The notes below the pieces were generated by a model. It did not search any database and had not been told where the DNA came from. It saw only the letters and a list, made by a program, of their open reading frames with translations. The translations under genes were made by a program, and so were the position numbers. A DNA stretch of 64,000 bases from Oricola nitratireducens (lineage in GTDB: Bacteria; Pseudomonadota; Alphaproteobacteria; Rhizobiales; Rhizobiaceae), in NCBI RefSeq assembly GCF_014904745.1, contig NZ_JACZCS010000014.1, positions 62,001 to 126,000 on the forward strand. The letters are read 5' to 3'. This document shows, piece after piece, positions 1-8,548 of the stretch. Positions within the stretch are counted from its first letter, which is position 1, and the number at the start of each line of letters is the position of its first letter.

Positions 1-1087
1 TGAGGTCGCAGGTGGACGTCAGAACCTCCTGCACGCCCTTGGTGCCGGCGATCCGGTCGCGGCCGGCGCGATACGCCCTCGCGATGCCGTCGGTCAGCAT
101 GGTCTGCGCGCCGACCGGTTCCAGCGCCGCCGTCGCCGCCTCGATGAAGGCGTCCGCCTCCGGCCCGTCGATGACGACCGAGATGCCCGGGTTGGTGCAG
201 AACTGCCCCGCCCCCATGGTCAGCGATCCGGCCCAGCCCTTCGCGATCTCCACGCCGCGCGCCCTGACCGCCTCCGGCAGCAGGAACATCGGGTTGACCG
301 ACCCCAGTTCGCCGAAGAACGGGATCGGCTCGGGGCGCGATGCGCATAGGTCGAACAGCGCCCGGCCGCCGGCAAGCGAACCGGTAAAGCCGACCGCCTT
401 GATCAGCGGATGCGTGACCAGCGCCTGGCCGGTCTCGCGGGTGCCGCCCTGGACGAGCGAGAAGACGCCGGGATGGACGCCGCATTTTTTGATCGCCGCG
501 TCGATCGCCTGGGCGACGATCTCGCCGGTGCCGGGATGGGCGGAATGGCCCTTGACGACGACCGGGCAGCCGGCCGCCAGCGCGGCGGCGGTGTCGCCGC
601 CGGCCGTGGAAAAGGCGAGCGGGAAGTTCGACGCGCCGAAGACGGCGACCGGGCCGATCGGGCGCTGGATCATGCGCAGGTCCGGGCGCGGCAGCGGCGC
701 GCGGTCGGGCAGCGCCTCGTCGTGACGGCGGTCGAGATAGTCGCCCTTCTCGATATGGCTGGCGAACAGGCGCAACTGGCCGGTCGTCCTGCCGCGCTCG
801 CCCTGCAGGCGCGCTTCCGGCAGGCCGGTCTCCGAGGTGCCGATCGCGGTGATTTCGTCACCGCGCACCTCGATCTCGTCGGCGATGGCATTGAGGAAGG
901 CGGCGCGCTCGGCGCGGGTCGAATAGCCATAGGACCAGAAGGCGTCTTCGGCGGCCTTCACCGCGGCATCGACATGGGCGGGCGTGCCGACCGAAAAGTC
1001 GTGCGCCTCGCCATGCGCCGGTTCGCTCGCAAATGTCGCGTCGCCAGCGACCCATTCTCCGGCGATCAGGTGGTGTCCAGTCAGCAT
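1..1087 (-). CDS. Aldehyde dehydrogenase, 2-oxoglutarate semialdehyde dehydrogenase type (3' end outside window)
   Basis: NAD(P)-dependent aldehyde dehydrogenase, most like the 2-oxoglutarate semialdehyde (2,5-dioxopentanoate) dehydrogenases that finish non-phosphorylative sugar-acid pathways. I translated about 362 residues; the C-terminus lies beyond position 1. Visible family marks are the oxyanion Asn in GASNFPLAF (about residue 154), Lys in VVKGH (179), catalytic Glu in FGELG (260) and nucleophilic Cys in GAGQFCTNPG (297). ATG at 1087 has AGGAG six bases upstream. It is the last visible gene of the minus-strand operon, 12 bases after the FAH-family gene. The substrate assignment is inferred from the neighbours; the ALDH family assignment is firm. 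Confidence 0.9.
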   Translation of the reverse strand, partial: MLTGHHLIAGEWVAGDATFASEPAHGEAHDFSVGTPAHVDAAVKAAEDAFWSYGYSTRAERAAFLNAIADEIEVRGDEITAIGTSETGLPEARLQGERGRTTGQLRLFASHIEKGDYLDRRHDEALPDRAPLPRPDLRMIQRPIGPVAVFGASNFPLAFSTAGGDTAAALAAGCPVVVKGHSAHPGTGEIVAQAIDAAIKKCGVHPGVFSLVQGGTRETGQALVTHPLIKAVGFTGSLAGGRALFDLCASRPEPIPFFGELGSVNPMFLLPEAVRARGVEIAKGWAGSLTMGAGQFCTNPGISVVIDGPEADAFIEAATAALEPVGAQTMLTDGIARAYRAGRDRIAGTKGVQEVLTSTCDL

Positions 1088-1099
1088 TTCATTCTCCTG

Positions 1100-2251
1100 T
1101 CAGATAAGATTTCGCGCGGCGAGATTGCGCATCAATGCGCCGATTCCGAAGGTCCATTCAGGACATTCGGTCGACAGGCGCACGGTGTTTCGAAGACTGC
1201 CAAGCCCGGACGACGAGATCGTGACGACGTCGCCTAGTTTGTGGGTAAAGCCCTCTCGGGGCACGTCGCGATCTAAAGTCGGCGCGAACAGCGTGCCGAG
1301 GAACAGCACAAGCCCGTCCGGATACTGGTGATGGCGGCCGAGCGTCTGGGCGACGAGGTCGGCCGGATCGCGGCTGATTTCCTTCATCGACGAATGGCCC
1401 TTCAGCACGAAGCCGTCCTCGCCGGTCACCGTCAGGTCGAGTTCGGCGGCGCGCACGTCATCGAGCGTGAAGGTCTCGTCGAACAGCCGGATCATCGGGC
1501 CGATGGCGGAGCTCGCATTGTTGTCCTTGGCCTTGCCCAGCAGCAGCGCCGAGCGGCCCTCGACGTCGCGCAGATTGACGTCGTTGCCGAGCGTCGCGCC
1601 GACGATCGCGCCCTTCGACGACACGGCGAGAACGATCTCCGGCTCCGGATTGTTCCACTTCGAGATCGGGTGCAGGCCGACATCGGCGCCGGGGCCGACC
1701 GAGGACAGCACCTGCGCCTTGGAGAACACCTCGGCGTCCGGCCCGATGCCGACCTCCAGATAGGGGCTCCACAGCCCTTCCGCGATCAGCGCCGCCTTGA
1801 CCTTTGCCGCCTCGTGCGATCCCGCCCTGATATTGCGCAGCGATCCGCCGATCGCCTCGCCGACACGGACACGGATATCGAGCGCCTTCTTCGGATCGCC
1901 GGCGGCCTTTTCCTCGATCACGCGTTCGACCATGGAACTGGCGAAGGTGACGCCGCAGGCCTTGACCGCCTGCAGATCGCAGGGGGCGAGGAAATGCGGT
2001 TTTGCCAAGTCACCGGGCGGGTTTGCGGCGATCTCCTCCAGTGCGCCGACAGGCGTCCCATCCGCGGCGCGGACGTAACCGGCCGGATCGTCCATCTCGC
2101 AGATATCGCGGACCGTCGGCGCTGCCCTCGACGTGATGTCGACGACGACACCGTCGCGCAATGTGACGACGCAGGGGCCTTCAGCCTCCGGCGACCAGAT
2201 GCGCCCGACGAAGACGCCGGCGCGCTCGCTTTCATGCGGAAAGAAATTCAT
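1100..2251 (-). CDS. Fumarylacetoacetate hydrolase family protein, probable 2-keto-3-deoxy sugar acid dehydratase
   Basis: A 383-residue member of the FAH superfamily, close in length to the Caulobacter XylX / 2-keto-3-deoxy-pentonate dehydratase group, which turns a 2-keto-3-deoxy acid into 2-oxoglutarate semialdehyde. The C-terminal FAH fold carries the expected metal ligands, Glu203 and Glu205 in NPEPEIVLAV and Asp224 in GNDVNLRD. It lies 13 bases after the UxaA-family gene and 12 bases before the semialdehyde dehydrogenase, which fits a dehydratase-dehydratase-dehydrogenase sequence. Exact substrate (pentonate or hexarate derived) cannot be read from sequence; acylpyruvate hydrolase is the alternative. 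Confidence 0.85.
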   Translation of the reverse strand: MNFFPHESERAGVFVGRIWSPEAEGPCVVTLRDGVVVDITSRAAPTVRDICEMDDPAGYVRAADGTPVGALEEIAANPPGDLAKPHFLAPCDLQAVKACGVTFASSMVERVIEEKAAGDPKKALDIRVRVGEAIGGSLRNIRAGSHEAAKVKAALIAEGLWSPYLEVGIGPDAEVFSKAQVLSSVGPGADVGLHPISKWNNPEPEIVLAVSSKGAIVGATLGNDVNLRDVEGRSALLLGKAKDNNASSAIGPMIRLFDETFTLDDVRAAELDLTVTGEDGFVLKGHSSMKEISRDPADLVAQTLGRHHQYPDGLVLFLGTLFAPTLDRDVPREGFTHKLGDVVTISSSGLGSLRNTVRLSTECPEWTFGIGALMRNLAARNLI

Positions 2252-2264
2252 CGCGGTTCCCCGA

Positions 2265-3797
2265 TCACATCACCGCCCCGATCACCCAGGGCGTGAACTC
2301 GGCATCGCCGAAGCCCAGCGCCTCGCTTTTCGACTTGCTGCCCGACGCGACGTCGAGGATGAGCCGGAAAATCCGCTCGCCCATCTCGGCGACGCCGACG
2401 CCTTCGGTGATGATCGCGCCGCAATTGACGTCCATGTCGTCTGTCATGCGCTGATACATGGCGGTATTCGTCGCCAGCTTGATCGAGGGCGACGGCTTGT
2501 AGCCGAACACCGAGCCGCGCCCCGTGGTGAAGCAGATGATATTGGCGCCCGAGGCGACCTGGCCCGTGACCGAAACCGGGTCGTAGCCGGGCGAGTCCAT
2601 GAAGACGAAGCCCTTCTTCGTCACCGGCGCGGCGTAGTCATAGACGCCGGTCAGGTTGGTCGTGCCGCCCTTGGCCGCGGCGCCGAGCGACTTTTCGAGG
2701 ATCGTCGTCAGGCCGCCGGCCTTGTTGCCGGGCGACGGGTTGTTGTCCATCGAGCCGTTGTTGCGCGCCGTATAGGCTTCCCACCAGCGGATCTGCTCGA
2801 GCAGTTTTGCCGCGATTTCCGGGCTTTCGGCCCGGCGGGTCAACAGATGTTCGGCGCCGTAGATTTCCGGCGTTTCGGCGAGGATGGCCGTGCCGCCATG
2901 GCGCACCAGCATGTCGGCGGCCGCACCCAGCGCCGGATTGGCGGTGATGCCGGAATAGCCGTCGGAGCCGCCGCATTGCAGGGCAAGCGACAGGTGCTCG
3001 GCCGAAACGGTCTCGCGCACCGCCTTGTCGGCCTCCGGCAGCATCGCCTCGATGCGGCGAATGCCCTCCTCGACGGTCTTCCTCGTGCCGCCGGTGCCCT
3101 GGATGGTCATGTGCTGGAAGGTCGGGCTGTCCTTCAACCCGTAGGCCTCCATCAGCAGGCGGATCTGCGCCGCCTCGCAGCCGAGACCGATCATCAGCAC
3201 ACCGGCGAAATTCGGATGCAGCGCATAGCCGTTCAGCGTGCGCTGAAGCGCGTCGTAGCCCTCGCCGTCCATCGCCATGCCGCAGCCGGTGCCGTGCACG
3301 AAGGCGGCGACACCGTCGACATTGGGATAGGCGGCAAGCGCGTCCCCGTCGAAATGGCTCGCGACCATCTTGGCGACCGTGGCGGAACAGTTCACGGTCG
3401 TCAGCACGCCGATATAGTTGCGCGTGCCGACCTTGCCGTTGGACCGGACGATGCCCTTGAACGTCGCGCGCTTTTCGGGCGCGAGGAAATCTGTCGGCTT
3501 CGCGTCGATGCCCGGCGCCGGATCGCGCGCGAAATCGGCGCGAAACTCGCAATTGTGGGTGTGAACGTGGTCGCCGGGAGCGATGTCGCGCGACGCAAAG
3601 CCGATCACCTGATCGTATTTGCGCACCGCCTCACCCGCGGCGATCGCTCCGGTCGCCACCTTGTGGCCGCTCGGCACGGCGGCATTGAGCGCAACCTCTT
3701 CCAGCGCCGCCCCGGCGGGCAGGCTGGACGTGGTCACGATGACGTTGTCGGCGCCGTGCAGGCGGATGAATGTCGGGATCGTGGCTGTTTTCGTCAT
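2265..3797 (-). CDS. UxaA/GarD family sugar-acid dehydratase (altronate or galactarate dehydratase-like)
   Basis: A 510-residue protein with an N-terminal SAF-type domain (about residues 10-90) followed by the large C-terminal dehydratase domain, the architecture and length of altronate dehydratase UxaA and galactarate dehydratase GarD. These metal-dependent enzymes remove water from an aldonate or aldarate to give a 2-keto-3-deoxy acid. I chose the ATG at 3797 because the open frame upstream runs into the SMP-30 gene, whose stop is at 3817. The Shine-Dalgarno is weak, so translational coupling is likely. The reaction would feed the FAH-family enzyme encoded next. Confidence 0.88.
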   Translation of the reverse strand: MTKTATIPTFIRLHGADNVIVTTSSLPAGAALEEVALNAAVPSGHKVATGAIAAGEAVRKYDQVIGFASRDIAPGDHVHTHNCEFRADFARDPAPGIDAKPTDFLAPEKRATFKGIVRSNGKVGTRNYIGVLTTVNCSATVAKMVASHFDGDALAAYPNVDGVAAFVHGTGCGMAMDGEGYDALQRTLNGYALHPNFAGVLMIGLGCEAAQIRLLMEAYGLKDSPTFQHMTIQGTGGTRKTVEEGIRRIEAMLPEADKAVRETVSAEHLSLALQCGGSDGYSGITANPALGAAADMLVRHGGTAILAETPEIYGAEHLLTRRAESPEIAAKLLEQIRWWEAYTARNNGSMDNNPSPGNKAGGLTTILEKSLGAAAKGGTTNLTGVYDYAAPVTKKGFVFMDSPGYDPVSVTGQVASGANIICFTTGRGSVFGYKPSPSIKLATNTAMYQRMTDDMDVNCGAIITEGVGVAEMGERIFRLILDVASGSKSKSEALGFGDAEFTPWVIGAVM

Positions 3798-3816
3798 GGT
3801 TTCAGAATTTCCGGCT

Positions 3817-4734
3817 TCAAGGCGTCTGGGCGCCTGTCGTTGCGAGATAGACCGCGTAGAGCGATTTCGTCGCGGTGATGAACATGCGATTGCGCTTCGG
3901 CCCGCCGAAGGTGACGTTGGCGACCGTCTGCGGGATCCTGATCCGGCCGAGCGGCGTGCCGTCGGGCGCAAAGCAGATCACGCCATTGCCGCAGCTCGTC
4001 CAGAGATTGCCGTCAGTATCGAGGCGGAAGCCGTCCGGCACGCCCGGATCGACCTCGCAGAACACCCGCGAACCGGAAAGCCTGCCGTCGGCGCCGACAT
4101 CGAGGGCGCGGATATGGTGCGGGCCGTCCGGATCGTGACTGCGGGCGCTGTCGGCGACATAGAGGATCGTCTCGTCCGGCGAGAAGGCGAGACCGTTCGG
4201 CTTGACGAAATCGTCAGCAACGATGTCGAGCGCGCCGGTCGCCGGATCGGCGCGGAAGACGAAGCAGCCCGCCTGCTCCATATCCGCCTTGTAACCCTCG
4301 TAGTCGGACATGATGCCGTAATTGGGATCGGTGAACCAGATCGTGCCGTCGGACTTGACGACGACGTCGTTCGGCGAATTCAGCCGCTTGCCCTTGTAGC
4401 TGTCGGCGATGACGGTGAGCGTCCCGTCGGGCTCGGTGCGGGTGACGCGCCGTCCGCCATGCTCGCAGGAGACCAGCCGGCCCTGCCGGTCGCGGGTGTT
4501 GCCGTTGGCGTAGTTGGATTCGTGCCGGAACACCGAGACGCCCTGCCCCTCGATCCAGCGCAGCAACCGCCGGTTCGGAATGTCGCTCCACACCAGCGTC
4601 GCGTGCTCGTTGAACCAGACCGGCCCCTCCGCCCAGCGACAGCCGTCGAACAGTTCCTCGACCTCGGCGATCGGAACCGTCAGGTCGTAGAAGCGCTTGT
4701 CGTAATATTCGTAACTGTCGCCGACCAGGGCCAT
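3817..4734 (-). CDS. SMP-30/gluconolactonase family sugar lactonase
   Basis: A 305-residue six-bladed beta-propeller lactonase that would open a sugar lactone to the free acid used by the dehydratase downstream. Metal-site positions are recognisable: Glu36 in GCRWAEGPVW, Asn180 in VKPNGLAF and Asp234 in VPDGF, with the substrate-side NSPND motif at 120-124. There is no signal peptide, so it is cytoplasmic. It follows the regulator gene by 14 bases and precedes the dehydratase by 19. The sugar is not determinable, but a lactonase implies the pathway begins with oxidation of a free sugar. Confidence 0.9.
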   Translation of the reverse strand: MALVGDSYEYYDKRFYDLTVPIAEVEELFDGCRWAEGPVWFNEHATLVWSDIPNRRLLRWIEGQGVSVFRHESNYANGNTRDRQGRLVSCEHGGRRVTRTEPDGTLTVIADSYKGKRLNSPNDVVVKSDGTIWFTDPNYGIMSDYEGYKADMEQAGCFVFRADPATGALDIVADDFVKPNGLAFSPDETILYVADSARSHDPDGPHHIRALDVGADGRLSGSRVFCEVDPGVPDGFRLDTDGNLWTSCGNGVICFAPDGTPLGRIRIPQTVANVTFGGPKRNRMFITATKSLYAVYLATTGAQTP

Positions 4735-4748
4735 GGCATCTCCTCCCG

Positions 4749-5534
4749 TTACCGTTTTCCGCCGCCGCCGGTGTCGAGCAGGCTTGCGACGTCCTCGCGG
4801 GCGCCGGAAAGCAGCGTGTTCATTGCCTGGCGCGCGCCTTCGCGGTCGCCTTGCCGGATCGCATGAAAGACCGCCTCGTGCAGCGGAATGGAATTCTGCC
4901 GCGCACCCGGATTGCGCGCCGACAGTTCGAAACTCTGGGCCAGCGCGGATTCGATCAGATAGCCGAGCGAGACCAGCATCTCGTTGCCGGAGGCAGCGAG
5001 GATTCCGAGATGGAAGACAAGATCGGCCTCAATGCTCTCCCGCGCGCCCGGGCCGTTCCGCTTCATCCCGGTCAGGGCCATTTCGATCGCCGCCAGGTCG
5101 TCCACGGTGGCGCGTTCGGCTGCGAAGGCCGCCGCGGTGGGCTCGATCATCTGGCGGATCTCGAACAGGGACCGCACGAAACTGGCCGACGGGCCCGCAG
5201 CGAAGCTCCAGGACAACAGATCGGGATCGAGCATGTTCCATTCGTCGCGGCTGCGGACGCGGGTGCCGGTCTTTGGCCGCGATTCGACCAGTCCCTTGGC
5301 CGAGAGCACCTTCAGCGCCTCCCGGTAGGCGGTGCGGCTGACCTTCATTTCGGCGCTGGCGGCTTCCTCCGTCGGCAGGCACGATCCCGGAGAAAGTGCG
5401 CCGGACACGATGCGCATGGCGATTTCGTGGGCAACCTGGCCATGCAGGCTGCGGCGCGAAAACGTCCGGCTGTTCACCGCGTCACGAAGCACGATATTTC
5501 CTCCCGCGCCGGTTTGCGGACCGGCATTGTGCAT
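4749..5534 (-). CDS. GntR family transcriptional regulator, FadR subfamily
   Basis: A 261-residue FadR-type regulator: winged helix-turn-helix at about residues 27-95 (LHGQVAHEIAMRIVSG through GLVESRPKTGTRV) and an all-helical FCD ligand domain after it. It is the first gene of the sugar-acid operon and probably represses it, including itself, until a pathway intermediate binds. The ATG at 5534 is used here; a downstream GTG at the VLRDAVNS segment would also keep the whole DNA-binding domain. An inverted repeat lies 22 bases upstream, placed to overlap the promoter. Confidence 0.9.
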   Translation of the reverse strand: MHNAGPQTGAGGNIVLRDAVNSRTFSRRSLHGQVAHEIAMRIVSGALSPGSCLPTEEAASAEMKVSRTAYREALKVLSAKGLVESRPKTGTRVRSRDEWNMLDPDLLSWSFAAGPSASFVRSLFEIRQMIEPTAAAFAAERATVDDLAAIEMALTGMKRNGPGARESIEADLVFHLGILAASGNEMLVSLGYLIESALAQSFELSARNPGARQNSIPLHEAVFHAIRQGDREGARQAMNTLLSGAREDVASLLDTGGGGKR

Positions 5535-5555
5535 AAGGACTTCGTTCTATTCCTC

Positions 5556-5570
5556 ATACCATATGGGTAT
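5556..5570. promoter_or_regulatory. Inverted repeat ATACC-N5-GGTAT, candidate operator of the GntR regulator
   Basis: Arms ATACC (5556-5560) and GGTAT (5566-5570) around ATATG, 22 bases upstream of the regulator start. The half-sites resemble the GGTATACC core known for the FadR-type hexuronate regulators ExuR/UxuR. Binding is inference. Confidence 0.5.
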
Positions 5571-5790
5571 ACGCATGCCGCAGAGGCCGGGCCGAGTCAA
5601 CGGGCACGCGCATCGCCGCGCAAAACGCCGTCGCCCCGGGGATTGCGGGGCCGGGCGAAGCCTTCCTACGCATAAGATCGTGCCGTTTTTTCCAAAGTTT
5701 ATTTGCGCTTATGCCGGTTTGTTACAGGTGGCTACGCTTGACAGCGGCGCCGAGTACGGCTTGCTGGACTGATCGCAGACGGAGATGCCC

Positions 5791-6891
5791 ATGCCGAAAG
5801 CCAATCCGCTCGTCGCTTCCCTGCCCTCCGCCACCCCCTTTGTCGGGCCGGAACGGCTCGAACGTCAGAACGGCCGCCCTTTCAAGGCGCGCCTCGGCGC
5901 CAATGAATGCAATTACGGCGCATCGCCGCAGGCGATCGCGGCCATGGACCGGGTGGCGCGCGAGGAGGTCTGGAAATATTGCGATCCCGAGGTCTGGGAC
6001 CTGCGCGAGGCGCTTGCCGCCCATCTCCGTGTCGATATGGACGAGATTGTCGTCGGATCGGGCATCGACAACCTGCTCGGCGTGACGGTGCGCATCTTTT
6101 CCGACACCGGCGACGCGATCGTCACCTCGCTCGGCGCCTATCCGACGTTCAATTACCACGTTGCCGGCTACGGCCGCCGCCTCGTCACGGTGCCCTATCG
6201 CGATGACAAGGAGGATCTCGACGCGCTCGCCGGTGCGGCACGGCGTGAGAAAGCGAAGATCGTCTATCTCTCCAATCCGGACAATCCGATGGGAACCTGG
6301 TGGAGCGCCGGCGCCATCGAGGCCTTCATCGACGCGCTGCCGGAGGAAACGCTGCTGATCCTCGACGAAGCCTATGGCGAACTCGCGCCCGACACCGCGA
6401 TCCCGCGGCTCGACACGAGCCGGGCCAATGTCGTGCGCATGCGCACCTTTTCCAAGGCCTACGGACTGGCCGGGCTGCGCGTCGGCTACCTGATCGGCCC
6501 GGCGGATCTGTGCCTCAACTATCACAAGGTCCGCGACCATTTCGGCGTCAATGTCATGGCGCAGCACGGCGCGCTCGCCGCGCTTTCCGACCAGACCTGG
6601 CTGGCGCAGGTGACGACGCAATTCGAGGCCGCGCGCAAGCACATCGCCGCCATCGGCGTCGCCAACGGGCTCAAGCCGATCGTATCGGCCACCAATTTCG
6701 TGACATTCGATTGCGGCCGCGACGGCGAATACGCGATGCGCATCCTGCAGGAGCTGAACGCCCGCGACGTCTTCATCCGCAAGCCGATGGCGCCCGGTAT
6801 CGACCGTTGCATCCGGGTCAGCTGCGGCCTGCCGCACGAACTCGACTATTTCGGAAATGCGCTGCCGGAGGCGCTGAAGGCCGCCCGATAG
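5791..6891 (+). CDS. PLP-dependent aminotransferase, histidinol-phosphate aminotransferase-like
   Basis: A 366-residue fold-type I aminotransferase of the HisC family. The PLP lysine is in TFSKAYGLAG (Lys222) and the PLP-pyridine aspartate in LDEAYGEL (Asp192), with the phosphate-binding arginine in GLRVGY. Of two in-frame ATGs, 5785 and 5791, the second is preferred because GGAG at 5781-5784 then sits six bases away rather than abutting the start. It is a single gene, divergent from the sugar-acid operon. Rhizobial genomes often carry several HisC paralogues, and no histidine genes are nearby, so the true amino donor may differ from histidinol phosphate. Confidence 0.85.
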   Translation: MPKANPLVASLPSATPFVGPERLERQNGRPFKARLGANECNYGASPQAIAAMDRVAREEVWKYCDPEVWDLREALAAHLRVDMDEIVVGSGIDNLLGVTVRIFSDTGDAIVTSLGAYPTFNYHVAGYGRRLVTVPYRDDKEDLDALAGAARREKAKIVYLSNPDNPMGTWWSAGAIEAFIDALPEETLLILDEAYGELAPDTAIPRLDTSRANVVRMRTFSKAYGLAGLRVGYLIGPADLCLNYHKVRDHFGVNVMAQHGALAALSDQTWLAQVTTQFEAARKHIAAIGVANGLKPIVSATNFVTFDCGRDGEYAMRILQELNARDVFIRKPMAPGIDRCIRVSCGLPHELDYFGNALPEALKAAR

Positions 6892-7035
6892 GCCGGACGG
6901 GGCCGGAGCGCGCGCAAGCATGGTGCCGGACCCGAGAGTCCGGGACGGAACCGACCGCGATCCATCCCCATGACATCGCGATCTGCCCCGTCCCGGGGCC
7001 CCTTCCCCCGGAAGGACGTGCAGGGATGACCGTTT

Positions 7036-7302
7036 TTAGTGGCAGGTCATCCATTCGCGCGCTTCACGCAGCGCGCGGGCAAGGTCGGGCTTCGTCATCG
7101 TCTCGGCGACTTCGGCACGCAGCATCGCGGCGCGCGAGCATCCCTTGATCGCGGCGATATTGAACCATTTGTGCGCGGCGATCATGTCCACGTCGCATTC
7201 GCGGCCCGTCGCGTACATCATGCCCATCTCAAAAAGGATGTCGGCATTGTTCGCTGCTCCGAGAGCCGCCATGTCTGCATTTTCCATCTCGATGCGTGCC
7301 AT
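7036..7302 (-). CDS. Small Sel1-repeat-like protein
   Basis: An 88-residue protein starting MARIEMENADM. The segment FEMGMMYATGRECDVDMIAAHKWF and the following IAAIKGCSRAA fit a tetratricopeptide-like Sel1 repeat (A-W-x-A-A pattern). There is no signal peptide. The open frame extends 49 codons further upstream, but that part is low in rhizobial codon bias and AT-rich, so the ATG at 7302 is chosen. Small proteins with this sequence type recur in Hyphomicrobiales; the role is unknown, presumably protein-protein interaction. Confidence 0.75.
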   Translation of the reverse strand: MARIEMENADMAALGAANNADILFEMGMMYATGRECDVDMIAAHKWFNIAAIKGCSRAAMLRAEVAETMTKPDLARALREAREWMTCH

Positions 7303-7712
7303 CGTATTGATCCCGTTAATCCCTGTTTCGTCTACCGAGGCCGCCATTCTTTCGTGTTCGTGCGGTTCGGTCCGATGGTCTGGAGCATGCAGCAGCGGAT
7401 TGAATCGCTTGCTAAAAAGCGTGCTTAATTTCGAGCAAACAAAGTTCAAATTCTTCGTAAACTTGACTTTGCATTAACTCTCCAAGCCATTGTTTTTGCT
7501 TAATTTCAACGGATTATTATCGACAATTTCCAGGCGCTACGGAAAGCATTTGCTAACCGTGTGCACGATTGCCGCGTAGCGTTTTCCGCGCTTTAGAGAG
7601 CGGCGGCGGCGGAAACACGCTTTTCAAGCCGCCCGGTTTGCGATTACTTTTACGTGTGGGTCAAAATCGATGGCGCGGTCGCGGGGACCGGCCGTCCAAT
7701 CGGGAGGAACAG
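7303..7712. other. 410-base divergent intergenic region, partly AT-rich
   Basis: It separates the Sel1-like gene (minus) from the DUF2147 gene (plus). About 7410-7560 is clearly richer in A and T than the rest of the window, with runs such as GCTTAATTT and CATTAAC, as expected for back-to-back promoters. I see no convincing ORF, RNA gene or strong palindrome. Confidence 0.5.
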
Positions 7713-8057
7713 ATGATCCGAAAACTCGTTCTCGCCGGCGCGATCACCGGCCTGCTCGCCGTCCCGGCGCTTGCCGAGCCGATCGAAGGCGTTTGGCTGC
7801 GTCCCAGCACCGGAGCGCTGGTCAGGTTCCAGCCGTGCGGCGGCGGATTCTGCGGCATCGTGCAATCCGGCGAATACAAGGGCAAGTCAATCGGCACGAT
7901 GACGGGCAGCGGCGGCAGCTATACCGGCAAGATCACCGATCTGGCCGAAAACAAGACCTACAAGGGCAAGGCCAAGGTAAATGGCGGCACGATGAGCCTG
8001 CAGGGCTGCGTCCTCGGCGGACTGATCTGCAAGGGCGAGGACTGGCAACGCCAGTAG
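7713..8057 (+). CDS. DUF2147 domain-containing secreted protein
   Basis: A 114-residue exported protein. A signal peptide (MIRKLVLAGAITGLLAVPALA) is followed by the DUF2147 core, IEGVWLRPSTGALVRFQPCG with GFCGIV and the terminal CVLGGLICKGEDWQR. Members are small lipocalin-like beta-barrel proteins, periplasmic and of unknown function. The ATG at 7713 is preceded by GGGAGGA at 7702-7708, which overrides a longer upstream frame. It is followed 44 bases later by another secreted protein on the same strand, so the two may be co-transcribed. Confidence 0.88.
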   Translation: MIRKLVLAGAITGLLAVPALAEPIEGVWLRPSTGALVRFQPCGGGFCGIVQSGEYKGKSIGTMTGSGGSYTGKITDLAENKTYKGKAKVNGGTMSLQGCVLGGLICKGEDWQRQ

Positions 8058-8101
8058 ATCCTGTTCGGCGGAACGGCCGGCATCCCGAAAAGAGGTCAAC
8101 G

Positions 8102-8539
8102 ATGAGGGTTCACAAAAAGCTCAATCTTCATCGGCTGCTGCCGTTCGCATTCGGTGTTGCTGCCGGGTCGGCATCCCCGGCATTGGCGGAAAAGCTTCCC
8201 GCCGGCGCGCACCCTGTCAATGACAGCCAATACGTCGAGCTGCTTGCCGGAAAGACCGTTTCCGGCACCGCCTACAAGGACAACGGCTCCAGGCTGGGTA
8301 CCTACAAGACCCGGTACAAGGCCGACGGGCGGAAACTCCTCACCTGGAAACCCTACGGGGGAGGCCCCACCCAGAACTTCGCCGTTCGCTGGGAGATCCG
8401 CGACGGCCTTTTCTGCGAGCAAGGCGTCCCGTCGGGCACCATGCGGTGTGGTGCGCGCGGCCTTGTTTACCGGAAAGGCGGAACTTGTTTCCACACTTTC
8501 TCCGACAAGAAGACCGTGCGTTTCAAATACGGCTGCTGA
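8102..8539 (+). CDS. Small secreted protein, possibly DUF995-like
   Basis: A 145-residue protein with a signal peptide ending near PALAEK, then a mature part rich in short beta-strand motifs (GKTVSGTAYKDNGSRLGTY, RWEIRDGLFCEQG) and four cysteines that could form disulfides. The opening LPAGAHPVNDSQYVELLAGKT resembles rhizobial DUF995 proteins, an identification I hold weakly. AGAGG precedes the ATG at 8102. It follows the DUF2147 gene on the same strand. Function unknown; both are predicted periplasmic small beta proteins. Confidence 0.75.
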   Translation: MRVHKKLNLHRLLPFAFGVAAGSASPALAEKLPAGAHPVNDSQYVELLAGKTVSGTAYKDNGSRLGTYKTRYKADGRKLLTWKPYGGGPTQNFAVRWEIRDGLFCEQGVPSGTMRCGARGLVYRKGGTCFHTFSDKKTVRFKYGC

Positions 8540-8548
8540 CCCAGAGCG

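Noticed and set aside
2133-3878. 581-codon plus-strand ORF opposite the UxaA-type dehydratase, with similar long ORFs at 1328-2296, 28262-30223, 50481-51953, 55912-57426 and 57287-58846
   Set aside because: All lie opposite well-identified genes and have shadow-type composition.
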